Below, piece by piece: positions 8,701 to 16,330 of a stretch of DNA of 37,785 nucleotides. Source of the stretch: Colivivens sp963640465 (lineage in GTDB: Bacteria; Bacteroidota; Bacteroidia; Bacteroidales; Bacteroidaceae); NCBI GenBank assembly GCA_963640465.1, contig CAVHYP010000022.1, positions 1 through 37,785 on the forward strand, given 5' to 3'. Both the position numbers and the translations under genes were made by a program. Each line of letters opens with the position of its first letter. Position 1 is the first letter of the stretch. Under the pieces are notes generated by a model, which saw only the letters and a program-made list of their open reading frames with translations, ran no database searches and was not told the origin of the DNA.

Positions 8701-9020
8701 CATGGGTTTACCGTGTTGACTTCAGTTACAAGCACGATTTCAAGTTGAATGTGGCAAACACAAAGCATACACTTCAGTTCAGCTTCGACGTCAAAAACCT
8801 CATGAACCTCTTCAATTCAAGCTGGGGCGTGATGAAGTATCTTAACCCTGAAATCGGTTCAGATGCCCGCATCCTTACTTACGACGGTGTTGATGCAGAC
8901 GGTTATGCCACATTCTCTACTCCGGCTTCAATCAGTGGCAACACCAAGACATTTGTGCCTTACCATGCCATCGGCCAGTGCTGGTATGCTTCTATCGGTA
9001 TCAAGTATATTTTCAACTAA
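5751..9020 (+). CDS. Oar-like TonB-dependent outer-membrane receptor
   Basis: A 1089-residue protein with signal peptide (cleavage after STAMA). A CarboxypepD_reg-like domain follows (about 25-105, with GATVEAIHTPSGT and TNTKGIFSINGMRVGGPY). Next is a plug domain (about 115-235: RSITDFTRLSP, TVDGANFNNNFG, SIDAIEELQVVISPFDVRQTNFIGGGVNAITKSGTN) and a large barrel. The plug motifs are those of the Oar family (Myxococcus Oar), not SusC: there is no SusC-type DAAATALYGTRA signature. Oar proteins are linked to protein export or uptake in Bacteroidota and Myxococcus; the substrate here is unknown. The lipoprotein gene 18 bp downstream replaces the SusD partner expected for SusC. Confidence 0.85.
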   Translation: MQKKLFSLLALMILMVSTAMAQVTTSSMTGKVEADGEDVIGATVEAIHTPSGTRYQAVTNTKGIFSINGMRVGGPYKVQIAYVGYVTKVVEGITLQLAETYNLKASLTEDTQQLGEVLVSAKATKFTTEKTGASTNINNQMIVNMPTVSRSITDFTRLSPYGGDGMKFAGSDGRTANFTVDGANFNNNFGLTSNLPGGGNPISIDAIEELQVVISPFDVRQTNFIGGGVNAITKSGTNTFKGSAYIYHKNENMRGDAIEGEQISGAREKDRNTTYGFTFGGPILKDKLFFFVNGEMSKTPTVANRWRGSEDGVADADNYISRTTLSDLQTVSNYVREKYGYDTGSYTSFPADESNYKILARLDWNISSKHRLAFRYNYTLNKAWNAPNGTSMNGGARMSGYRTSQYSMSFANAMYSLDNKVHSFSLDLNSRLTENLSNQFLATFSKLDDVRGTNSDEFPFIDILKDNQNYMALGYELFTYNNAVHNTIWNLKDDVTYYAGAHKITAGLSFEHQMADNAYMREGTGYYRYRSLEDFLTGAAPEITVLTYGYNGETKPVSRVQFNKAGIYGQDEWAINDKFKLTYGLRIDGLFFNNSDLMTNSAIYELDYDGRHIDTGKWPSANITFSPRVGFTYDVFGDKSLKVRGGTGLFSGRLPLVFFTNMPTNSGMMQYRAELNDKNAANKGFSMDEFAGGLITDANGKATIQALKDKLFSLGYPSTITPEEGTLASDASVAAVDKHFKMPQVWKTSLAVDYSIPVSFPFTVTVEGIFNKTVNAACMTDWSIPSVGGFARFNGADNRPIYPDGYRTNTKAFILSNTSKGYGWSANVTLNAQPTSWLSLMAAYTHTVNKEITGMPGSDAESAFTYVPTSEGPNNIKLHNSQYVTPDRIVASATAHDKSGNHYSLIFESWRGGYNYSYMMTNDMNGDGYNYDAIYVPTDEQVANNEFRFSSEDDKTRFMDYVHNSDYLKSRQGKYTEGYSVYNPWVYRVDFSYKHDFKLNVANTKHTLQFSFDVKNLMNLFNSSWGVMKYLNPEIGSDARILTYDGVDADGYATFSTPASISGNTKTFVPYHAIGQCWYASIGIKYIFN

Positions 9021-9038
9021 TAATAAAATCAAGACAAT

Positions 9039-10796
9039 ATGAAACTGAAATATTTAATTCTATCATTCATTGCTGTCCTTGCCGTATTGGTCGGATGCTC
9101 AGATGATGATTCAGCTACATTGCTCGACGAAGTCCAGGTTTCATCTTCTTATGTAGCAATCTCCACCGACGGCGGTTCAACTACAATTACAGTCACAGCC
9201 AAGGACGAGTGGGAAATCGACACTACAGCTGTCAACGGTTGTCCCACATGGCTCAAGATAAGTCCTGTTAAGGGTGTTGCCGGCAGGACCGACGTCACAT
9301 TTTCAGCCGACAAGACGGAGGACGGACGCTCAGCAACCGTTTACCTTGTCTGCGCAGGCAAGAAGCAAACCATTAATGTAATCCAGGGGGTTTCATCCAT
9401 TCCTTCGGCCACAGTGGCTGATGTTATGGCCGGTCCGGAAAGCAAGACCTATCAGGTTACTGCAACCGTGATTTCAGTCACAAATACTTCTTATGGTAAC
9501 CTCTATATCAACGACGGTACAAGCGACACTGATCTCTACATATATGGTCTCTTCAACGCCAAGGGCCAGTATCCTTCTGCTGCAGCAGGCGGCTGGGACA
9601 GCTTTGGCATCAAGGTTGGCGACGAGATCACTGTTGTAGGTTCAAAGGTTGTTTACAGCGGTACTGTAGAGTTCAAGGATGCTACTCTCGTTAGCGTAAC
9701 CAAGTCTCTTATCAGTGTTGAAACTCCTACATTCTTCGACCTTAATTCCAATGAGGTTGCTTCTGTTCCTTCTGATGGCGGTTTCGCTCAGATGGCCATC
9801 TCTTGCACAAGCGGCAACGCTGTTGAGATTGAGATTCCAGAGGACGCTCAGAGCTGGATTACTACTGCTTTCGGTGGCGTTTCTTCTTCATCTGCCATGC
9901 TGAAGGTTGGTGCTAACACAGGTGCTGCTCGTAGCGCTGATGTTACATTCAAGACAACTGACGGTGAGAAGGAATACACTGCTGTCGTAACCATCGTTCA
10001 GGATGGTCTCGCAGGCACTAAGGAAGTTCCTTTCACTGTTGAGGAAGCTATCGCTTACTGCAACAAGCTTGGTGCAGAGTCTGCAGCTGATGTCTATGTG
10101 AAGGGTAAGGTTTCCAGAGTGCTCTATGACTTCTCTGCAAACTATGGTACAGGTACATTCTGGATTTCCGACGACGGCACATTCAACGGTGCAGAGAACG
10201 GTAAGTCTTCTGACGACAAGGCTCACGATTTCGAGGTTTACTCTGCATACTGGTTTGATAACCAGCAGTGGGTTGAGGGCAATAAGCAGCTGAGCGTTGG
10301 TGACGAGGTTGTCATCTGCGGTAAGGTTACTCTTTACAACGGACTCGGTGAGACTTCTTCAAAGAAGGCTTATGTATACAGCGTTAATGGCGTAAGCGAT
10401 GATGCCAACGGACTCGGCTCAGAAACTTATCCGTTCAATGTGACTGGTGCAATAGCAGCTGCAAAGGCTAAATATGCAGGAAATGTCTACATCAGCGGCC
10501 TGGTTTCAAAGGTGCTCTACAGCTTCTCTGCAAGCTACGGCACAGGTACATTCTGGCTTTCTGACGACGGTGCATTCAACGGCGCTGAGAACGGCAAGTC
10601 GACTACCGACACTGATCACGACTTCGAGGTTTACTCAGCTTACTGGTATGGCAACCAGCCTTGGCAAGAAGGTGACGAGCAGATTGCTGAAGGCGATGAA
10701 GTCATTGTCTATGGTGCTCTCACTACTTACAATGGCATGGCAGAGACTTCTTCAAAGAAAGCATACGTTTGTGGCAAGGCAGAAACGACAAAATAA
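9039..10796 (+). CDS. Surface lipoprotein with BACON and OB-fold repeats
   Basis: A 585-residue lipoprotein: lipobox LVGC with Cys20 followed by SDDDS, matching the acidic surface-export signal described for Bacteroides lipoproteins. Domain order, by resemblance: BACON (about 35-115: DGGSTTITVTAKDEWEI, WLKISPVKG, IQG); an OB-fold-like domain (about 120-225: YQVTATVISV, LYINDGT, VGDEITVVGSKV); a second BACON (about 230-325, ending VTIVQDG); then two closely similar OB-fold-like domains (about 329-450 and 462-580) sharing GTGTFW, FNGAENGKS, HDFEVYSAYW, YNG and ETSSKKAYV. It is probably the outer-surface partner of the Oar-like receptor. BACON domains are often linked to binding glycans or mucin, but no catalytic domain is present. 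A terminator follows. Confidence 0.8.
   Translation: MKLKYLILSFIAVLAVLVGCSDDDSATLLDEVQVSSSYVAISTDGGSTTITVTAKDEWEIDTTAVNGCPTWLKISPVKGVAGRTDVTFSADKTEDGRSATVYLVCAGKKQTINVIQGVSSIPSATVADVMAGPESKTYQVTATVISVTNTSYGNLYINDGTSDTDLYIYGLFNAKGQYPSAAAGGWDSFGIKVGDEITVVGSKVVYSGTVEFKDATLVSVTKSLISVETPTFFDLNSNEVASVPSDGGFAQMAISCTSGNAVEIEIPEDAQSWITTAFGGVSSSSAMLKVGANTGAARSADVTFKTTDGEKEYTAVVTIVQDGLAGTKEVPFTVEEAIAYCNKLGAESAADVYVKGKVSRVLYDFSANYGTGTFWISDDGTFNGAENGKSSDDKAHDFEVYSAYWFDNQQWVEGNKQLSVGDEVVICGKVTLYNGLGETSSKKAYVYSVNGVSDDANGLGSETYPFNVTGAIAAAKAKYAGNVYISGLVSKVLYSFSASYGTGTFWLSDDGAFNGAENGKSTTDTDHDFEVYSAYWYGNQPWQEGDEQIAEGDEVIVYGALTTYNGMAETSSKKAYVCGKAETTK
10023..10784 (+). repeat. Intragenic tandem duplication (two OB-fold units)
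   Basis: Codons for residues about 329-450 and 462-580 encode two copies of the same domain of about 120 residues. Long stretches are nearly identical (for example GTGTFW-SDDG-FNGAENGKS and HDFEVYSAYW), which suggests a fairly recent in-gene duplication or ongoing recombination between the copies. Confidence 0.8.
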
Positions 10797-10827
10797 TACA
10801 TAAAGAAAAATTTCTCTCATAGTCGGG

Positions 10828-10860
10828 GGGTGCATTCCATGCGGGATGCACCCTTCTTTG
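10828..10860 (+). terminator. Terminator after the BACON lipoprotein gene
   Basis: An 11-bp stem (10828-10838 with 10843-10853, one G-T pair) with loop ATGC is followed by TTCTTT, 31 bp after the stop codon. Confidence 0.8.
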
Positions 10861-10902
10861 GCTTTTGTCTGGTTTTGTTCAGTTCGGATATCGTGAAATA
10901 AG

Positions 10903-11158
10903 GGGTCTTCCGGAATTTGGAGTGATGGCTATTAGGAACATATATACATCTGTCATAATTGAAGTTATGCAAAGTGTTTTTATATAAGGACTTTCATGTA
11001 AATCCTACCATCCAAAAGCATCCTAATCGTTGCTATGTCTGAATTAGAGATACCCGAATCTCTTCGACCTGTAAATAAAGATGCTATAAATTCCTATAAT
11101 TTTCCAAACTGCAGATCTTCAAAGAGTTTGTAACATCACTCCAAATTCCGGATGAGCC
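10903..11158. mobile_element. MITE-like element with 25-bp inverted ends
   Basis: A 256-bp non-coding segment is bounded by inverted repeats at 10903-10927 and 11134-11158 that match at 23 of 25 positions. The inner 18 bp (10910-10927 and 11134-11151) are perfectly complementary. The ends begin GGGTCTTCCGG and GGCTCATCCGG, recalling ISL3-like termini. No open frame of note lies inside, and flanking octamers (10895-10902, 11159-11166) do not form a clear target duplication. The left end of the IS at 37.0 kb carries a closely related terminal sequence, so this is likely a non-autonomous derivative of that family. Confidence 0.7.
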
Positions 11159-11456
11159 TTAAAAACCGCTAATTTTCACTCAAGACCCGCTAGTTTTGCA
11201 CCCCCCCCTGAAACGCTAATTTAATTGAGATTAACTCGATTTGGCGCCCTTGAAGAATTAATTGAAACACATGGATTGGGTAGTTGACATGGCTTGTGAT
11301 TTGTTGGCTATACGATTTGCTTTTTAATTGAGCTGGTGATTGAGTATTTGATTGAACTGTTGGGGCTCGGTTCAGCCCTTTCAATCCTTATATCGCAAAA
11401 GCCCTTTCAACCGACAAACCTTTTCTCTGGCTGGACTGTAATTCCCCCCCCCCATG
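11159..11456. other. Non-coding AT-rich spacer with promoter-like boxes and poly-C tracts
   Basis: No gene seen. Promoter-like CGCTAATTTTCAC (11168) and CGCTAGTTTTGCAC (11189; perfect -7 box TAGTTTTG at 11191-11198) stand side by side, followed by eight C (11201-11208). AATTGAG/GATTGA words recur through 11219-11355. A ten-C tract occupies 11444-11453. Such homopolymers are slippage-prone, but none lies in a coding region. Confidence 0.5.
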
Positions 11457-11515
11457 GTCAGAGAATCTTTTTTTCTAGTCAGAGAAAAAATTTTTCCCAG
11501 TCAGAGAAATAAACT
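11457..11515. repeat. GTCAGAGAA repeat array, period 21-22 bp
   Basis: GTCAGAGAA begins at 11457, 11478 and 11500 with A/T-rich spacers. The same unit in the opposite orientation forms the array at 22001-22079. Confidence 0.75.
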
Positions 11516-11589
11516 CGGGGTAGGGTAGCGTCGGTAGTCTGTCAGTTGTTGCTTTCAGTTCGCACGCCTGAATCTTGATTTGTTCCCTT

Positions 11590-11658
11590 AATTTACCTCT
11601 CAAGGAGATTCCGATTTGCCTCTCAAGAAAATCTCGATTTGTCGCTCAAAAGAATATT
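11590..11658. repeat. 23-bp tandem repeat upstream of guaB
   Basis: Three consecutive 23-bp units (11590-11612, 11613-11635, 11636-11658) share the pattern (G/A)ATTT-n3-CTCAA-n-(A/G)A. The array ends about 70 bp before the guaB -33 box. Confidence 0.6.
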
Positions 11659-11726
11659 GACCGCGAGCAAATAGCGAAAATAATAGTTAATAAACCCGGC
11701 GTGGCATGTATTTTTCACTATGACGC

Positions 11727-11757
11727 TTCGTATTCTCATAGAAAATGCATAACTTTG
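11727..11757 (+). promoter_or_regulatory. guaB promoter
   Basis: TTCG (11727-11730) and TAACTTTG (11750-11757) are spaced by 19 bp. Transcription near 11763 leaves an 18-nt leader before ATG 11781. This spacing excludes the upstream in-frame ATG at 11745, which overlaps the -7 box region. Confidence 0.75.
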
Positions 11758-11780
11758 CAAGCAATAAAATTTTCAGTATT

Positions 11781-13259
11781 ATGGCTTCATTTATTGCAGA
11801 CAGAGTAGTAATGGAAGGGCTTACTTTTGACGATGTGCTGTTGATTCCGGCATATTCAGAGGTGCTTCCCAAGACAGTTGAACTTTCAACGAAATTCTCA
11901 CGTAACATAGATTTGAACATACCGTTTGTGACTGCTGCCATGGACACGGTCACTGAAGCTCCGATGGCGATTGCCATTGCGCGCGAGGGAGGAATAGGTG
12001 TAATCCACAAGAATATGTCGATTGAAGACCAGGCGCGCCAGGTGTCAATCGTGAAACGTGCGGAGAACGGTATGATTTATGACCCTGTCACCATCAAGAG
12101 GGGCAAGACAGTGGGCGATGCACTTGCCATAATGGCTGAATACCACATCGGTGGAATCCCTGTGGTGGACGACGATGGCAAGCTGGTGGGCATCGTGACC
12201 AACCGCGACCTCCGTTTCCAACGCGACAAATCAGTTCTGATTGATACGGTGATGACGAAGGAAAACCTGATTGTCACTCATCAGAAGACCGACTTGGAAA
12301 GTGCTTCACAGATTCTTCTGGAACACAAGATTGAGAAACTTCCGGTGGTGGACGAGGAAAACCACTTGATTGGACTTATCACATACAAGGACATCACGAA
12401 GGCAGAGGACAAGCCGATGGCTTGCAAGGACTCAAAGGGCCGTCTGCGCGTGGCTGCCGGAGTGGGCGTGACCACTGATACATTCGACCGCATCTCGGCT
12501 CTCGTGGCTGCAGGAGTTGACGCAATCGTCATCGATACTGCTCACGGACACAGCAAGTTCGTCATTGAGAAAGTGAAGGAAGCCAAGGCTCACTTCCCAG
12601 AGGTGGACATCGTGGTGGGAAACGTTGCGACTGGCGAAGCAGCAAAGATGCTGGTGGAGGCTGGAGCAGATGCCATTAAGGTGGGAATCGGTCCGGGTTC
12701 AATCTGCACCACACGTGTGGTTGCCGGTGTGGGCATGCCTCAGTTGAGCGCAGTCTATGACGTGGCAAAGGCTCTCGAAGGCACAGGCATTCCTCTCATT
12801 GCCGACGGAGGTCTCCGCTATTCAGGCGATGTGGTCAAGGCTTTGGCTGCAGGCGGCTACAGTGTGATGATTGGTTCACTCGTTGCAGGAACAGAAGAAG
12901 CTCCGGGCGAAACCATCCTGTTCAACGGAAGGAAATTCAAGTCGTACCGCGGCATGGGATCATTGGAGGCAATGGAGAACGGTTCGAAGGACAGATACTT
13001 CCAGGCAGGAGAGAAGGACGTGAAGAAACTGGTTCCGGAAGGCATCGCAGGACGTGTGCCCTACAAGGGAACGGTGCAGGAAGTGGTATATCAGCTTGTG
13101 GGCGGTCTGCGCTCAGGTATGGGCTATTGCGGTGCAAAGACCATCGAAGCCCTGCACAGCGCTAAATTCACGAGAATCACTTCTGCTGGTGTGCTCGAGA
13201 GCCATCCGCATGAGGTGATAATAACCAGTGAGGCTCCAAACTACAGCCGTCCTGAATAA
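11781..13259 (+). CDS. guaB: Inosine-5'-monophosphate dehydrogenase
   Basis: Oxidises IMP to XMP with NAD+, the committed step of guanine nucleotide synthesis in the cytosol. The 492-residue product starts MASFIADRVVMEGLTFDDVLLIPAYSE, the standard N-terminus. A Bateman module of two CBS domains follows (about 95-210, with TVGDALAIMAEYHIGGIPVVDDDGKLVGIVTNRD and EKLPVVDEENHLIGLITYKDI). The catalytic loop is GIGPGSICTTRVVAGVG, with the nucleophilic Cys at about 309, and the flap region reads YRGMGSLEAM. It has its own promoter. The following spacer is a repeat array and may be read through into the PPIase genes. Confidence 0.97.
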   Translation: MASFIADRVVMEGLTFDDVLLIPAYSEVLPKTVELSTKFSRNIDLNIPFVTAAMDTVTEAPMAIAIAREGGIGVIHKNMSIEDQARQVSIVKRAENGMIYDPVTIKRGKTVGDALAIMAEYHIGGIPVVDDDGKLVGIVTNRDLRFQRDKSVLIDTVMTKENLIVTHQKTDLESASQILLEHKIEKLPVVDEENHLIGLITYKDITKAEDKPMACKDSKGRLRVAAGVGVTTDTFDRISALVAAGVDAIVIDTAHGHSKFVIEKVKEAKAHFPEVDIVVGNVATGEAAKMLVEAGADAIKVGIGPGSICTTRVVAGVGMPQLSAVYDVAKALEGTGIPLIADGGLRYSGDVVKALAAGGYSVMIGSLVAGTEEAPGETILFNGRKFKSYRGMGSLEAMENGSKDRYFQAGEKDVKKLVPEGIAGRVPYKGTVQEVVYQLVGGLRSGMGYCGAKTIEALHSAKFTRITSAGVLESHPHEVIITSEAPNYSRPE

Positions 13260-13260
13260 G

Positions 13261-13360
13261 AAAACAACCGGCAGGAAAAGCTGGTAAGAACAAGAGAAAA
13301 CAGCTGGCTTGAATGACAAAACGGTCGGCTTGAACAAGAGAAAACAGCCGATAGAAAACA
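13261..13360. repeat. Degenerate tandem repeat between guaB and PPIase gene
   Basis: Units headed AAAAC/AAAAG and containing a GCTGGC/GTCGGC core start at 13276, 13297, 13318 and 13341 (21, 21 and 23 bp apart), with a shorter copy before and after. The stretch AACAAGAGAAAACAGC occurs twice exactly. Confidence 0.65.
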
Positions 13361-13385
13361 AAAAATAGAACAAAGTTTTTTTGAG

Positions 13386-14804
13386 ATGAATCGAATTTTG
13401 GTATCAGTTGCTGCAGGCTTGTCTGCAATGATGGCATTTGCTCAGTCTGATCCTGTGCTGATGACAGTGAACGGGAAACAGATAACCCGCGCAGAATTTG
13501 AATACAGCTACAACAAGAACAATACGGAGGGAGTGATTGACAAGAAGAGTGTAGAGGACTATGTACCGTTGTTCATCGACTTCAAACTGAAGGTGGCTGC
13601 GGCTGAGGATGCCAAATACGACACGCTCACTGCCGTGCAGAAAGACTTGCGGAGCTACAAGGAGCAGATGCTGCTGCCTACCATCGTCGACGAGGACTTC
13701 ATCGAGCGCGAGGCAAAGGCAACGTACGACAATACGGCTGTGCGATTTGCAGGACAGGACATTTTGACTGCCAGCCATATCCTCATTGGAATGCGTCAGG
13801 ACGCTACCGACGAACAGCAGAGGGCAGCAAAGCAACGTGCTGATTCGCTCTACACCGTCTTGCAGAAAGGAGGCGACTTTGCCACACTCGCCAAGCAATA
13901 TTCCGACGACAAGGCTTCGGCTGTGAGAGGCGGACAGCTCGGTCAGTTTGGCGAGGGAATGATGATTCCCGACTTCGAGAAGGCAGCGTATGCAATGTCT
14001 GTAGGGCAGATTTCAAAGCCAGTGAAGACAACTGTGGGATGGCACATCATCAAGTTGGAAGACCGACATCCGTTTGAGTCCTACGAATTCCATCACGACA
14101 ATATCGTGAAATTCCTTGAGTCACGCGGCATAAAGACCGCTTCGGCAAACCATTATGTAGACTCGATTGCCAAGATGCGCAATTTGAGCCGTGACGTGGT
14201 GGTTTCGGAGATGTTCGAGGACTTGATTGCCAAGAATCCCAACGACAAGTTCCTTGCCCAGGAATATTACGACGGCACCATGATGTACGAAATCAGCAAG
14301 AACCAGATTTGGGACGCAGCATCAAAGGACGAGGAAGGCATCGCCAACTATTATGCAAAGAACAAGAAGAAATACACTTGGGACTCGCCTCGATTCAAGG
14401 GCATAATCATGCACACGAAGGACCAGACAACTGCTGATGCAGGCAAGAAACTCCTGAAGAAAGAGAAGGACGATGCGCTCTGGGGCAAGATGCTGGTGGC
14501 AGAGTTTAACAACGACTCGGTGAAGAACATAAGGATTGAGCACGGCATATTCAAACAGGGCGACAACGTCAATGTGGATGTGATGGTGTTCGGAGCCACA
14601 GGCGAACTGAAGGCAATGAAGGATTTCCCCGTGACCGATGTCTACGGAAAACTTCTGAAGAAACCTACTTCCTACAAGGACGTGAAAGGTCAGGTCGTTG
14701 CCGACTATCAGTCAGCAAAGGAAAAGGAATGGGTCGAAGGCTTGAGAAAAAAATATTCTTACAGCGTTGACGAGGAAGTGCTTAAAACAGTGAATAATCA
14801 TTGA
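13386..14804 (+). CDS. Periplasmic parvulin-type peptidylprolyl isomerase
   Basis: A 472-residue protein with a signal peptide (MNRILVSVAAGLSAMMAFA). A SurA-N-like chaperone segment contains VNGKQITRAEFEYSYN. One PpiC/rotamase domain (about 127-226) has ASHILIG, DFATLAKQYSDD, GGQLGQFGEGMMIPDFEKAAYAM and GWHIIKLEDR. It should catalyse prolyl cis-trans isomerisation or act as a holdase for outer-membrane proteins in the periplasm. The C-terminal 240 residues have no clear second rotamase domain. The stop codon overlaps the start of a second PPIase gene by one base, implying translational coupling. Confidence 0.88.
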   Translation: MNRILVSVAAGLSAMMAFAQSDPVLMTVNGKQITRAEFEYSYNKNNTEGVIDKKSVEDYVPLFIDFKLKVAAAEDAKYDTLTAVQKDLRSYKEQMLLPTIVDEDFIEREAKATYDNTAVRFAGQDILTASHILIGMRQDATDEQQRAAKQRADSLYTVLQKGGDFATLAKQYSDDKASAVRGGQLGQFGEGMMIPDFEKAAYAMSVGQISKPVKTTVGWHIIKLEDRHPFESYEFHHDNIVKFLESRGIKTASANHYVDSIAKMRNLSRDVVVSEMFEDLIAKNPNDKFLAQEYYDGTMMYEISKNQIWDAASKDEEGIANYYAKNKKKYTWDSPRFKGIIMHTKDQTTADAGKKLLKKEKDDALWGKMLVAEFNNDSVKNIRIEHGIFKQGDNVNVDVMVFGATGELKAMKDFPVTDVYGKLLKKPTSYKDVKGQVVADYQSAKEKEWVEGLRKKYSYSVDEEVLKTVNNH

Positions 14805-16183
14805 TGATGAAATTGATGATGAAGAAGTTAATAGGATTGGTGTCTGCTTTGTCATTTTGCTCGGTGATGTCCGTTGCCCAGACAAACGACAATGTGATTG
14901 ACGAAGTGATTTGGGTGGTTGGCGACGAGGCAATCTTGAAGTCCGACGTCGAGCAGTACAGAATTGACGCGCAGATGCAGGGAATGCGTTTCGACGGCGA
15001 CCCTTATTGTGTTATCCCAGAACAACTGGCTGTACAGAAACTCTTTCTGCACCAGGCAGCAGTGGATTCAGTCACAGTGAGCGATTCGGAAGTATGGCAG
15101 CGAGTGGATGATATGCTCGACCAATACGTGCAGATGGTGGGTTCCAAGGAGAAACTGGAGCAGTATCAGGGCAAGACCATGTCGCAGATGCGCGAGGAAC
15201 AGTTCGATGTGCAGAAGAATGCACTGCTTGTGCGTGAGGTGCAGAGCAAACTGATAGGCAACACGAAGGTGACGCCAGCCCAGGTGCGCAATTACTTCAA
15301 GGGAATGCCTGAAGACAGCCTTCCGTTCATCCCTACAAAAGTGGAAGTGCAGATACTGACCCTTGCACCGAAGATTGCACAAGAGGAGATTGACAAGATA
15401 AAAGCTGACTTACGCAGCTACACCGAACGAATCAATTCGGGCAAGGACAAGTTTTCGACCCTTGCAATCCTCTACTCAGAAGACGGCTCGGCATCAAAGG
15501 GTGGAGAACTCGGACTTATGGGACGAGGTGAACTCGTGCCCGAATTTGCAAATGTGGCTTTCAATCTGACCGACCCCAACACAGTGAGCAAGATTGTGGA
15601 GACTGAATACGGCTATCACATTATCCAGCTCATCGAGAAACGAGGAGACAAAGTAAACGTGCGACATATATTGCGCAAGCCAAGAGCAACAGACGCGGCA
15701 ATTGAAGAGTGCGTAACCCTTCTCGACTCAGTGTGCAGCAGCATTGATGCAGGCAAGACCACATTCGAGGAGGTGGTGCCAGTGTTGTCAGACGACAAAG
15801 ACACACGCAACAACTACGGAACTATGGTCTACACCGACCAGAACACTTGGGAGTCTACCTCGAGATTTGAAATGGTGAATCTCCCGACAGCCATTGCACG
15901 CAATGTATCAGGCATGAACCCGGGCGACATATCCAAACCATTCACGATGGTGAACAGCCAAGGCAAGGAAGTGGTGGCAATAGTGAAACTGAAAAGCCGG
16001 ATCAACGGTCACCGCGCTACGATGAAGGACGACTACCAGACACTGCAGACGGAGATTGTCAGCAAACTCAATGAAGAGAAAATCGACAAATGGATAAGAG
16101 ACAAGCAGAAGACCACTTATGTCCGCATAAACGAAGGGTGGGGTAACTGTGAGTTCAAATATCCAGGATGGATAAAGGAATAA
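14804..16183 (+). CDS. SurA-like periplasmic PPIase/chaperone
   Basis: About 459 residues from ATG 14804, chosen because TGATG overlaps the upstream stop; an in-frame TTG at 14801 and further ATGs at 14807, 14816 and 14819 also exist. The signal peptide is followed by a SurA-N-like domain (DEVIWVVGDEAILKSDVEQYRIDAQ). Two parvulin-type regions follow: about 179-280 (KVEVQILTLAPK, SEDGSASKGGELGLMGRGELVPEFANVAF, YGYHIIQLIEKRGD) and about 284-400 (VNVRHILRKPRATD onward, more divergent). The architecture and operon position match SurA, which escorts barrel proteins to the BAM complex. I leave the symbol empty because the adjacent paralogue makes one-to-one orthology uncertain. Confidence 0.88.
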   Translation: MMKLMMKKLIGLVSALSFCSVMSVAQTNDNVIDEVIWVVGDEAILKSDVEQYRIDAQMQGMRFDGDPYCVIPEQLAVQKLFLHQAAVDSVTVSDSEVWQRVDDMLDQYVQMVGSKEKLEQYQGKTMSQMREEQFDVQKNALLVREVQSKLIGNTKVTPAQVRNYFKGMPEDSLPFIPTKVEVQILTLAPKIAQEEIDKIKADLRSYTERINSGKDKFSTLAILYSEDGSASKGGELGLMGRGELVPEFANVAFNLTDPNTVSKIVETEYGYHIIQLIEKRGDKVNVRHILRKPRATDAAIEECVTLLDSVCSSIDAGKTTFEEVVPVLSDDKDTRNNYGTMVYTDQNTWESTSRFEMVNLPTAIARNVSGMNPGDISKPFTMVNSQGKEVVAIVKLKSRINGHRATMKDDYQTLQTEIVSKLNEEKIDKWIRDKQKTTYVRINEGWGNCEFKYPGWIKE

Positions 16184-16189
16184 AGGTTA

Positions 16190-16321
16190 GACGCCGGATT
16201 GTAATCAAACTGTGTGTTGGAACTTGAAGATAAGACGTCGGATTGCAAACAATCTATGAACTGGAATAGAAAAACAAGACGACTAAACCTGAAGGAACTG
16301 ACGTCAGAACAATAAAGGATA
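16190..16321. repeat. 22-bp tandem repeat before OstA-like gene
   Basis: Six consecutive 22-bp units fill the spacer exactly (16190, 16212, 16234, 16256, 16278, 16300). Units 1, 3 and 5 or 6 start GACG, and most carry GGA at unit positions 8-10. Odd units resemble each other most, giving a 44-bp higher-order period. The array runs up to 10 bp before the chosen start codon. Confidence 0.7.
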
Positions 16322-16330
16322 AGTGAAAGA

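Noticed and set aside
10903..11158. The inverted repeat as a giant terminator or attenuator hairpin
   Set aside because: Arms are 206 bp apart and lie beyond a complete terminator; the match to IS ends favours a mobile origin.
14322..14599. Antisense open frames in the PPIase gene
   Set aside because: Codon-bias shadows on the opposite strand of a well-supported coding region.
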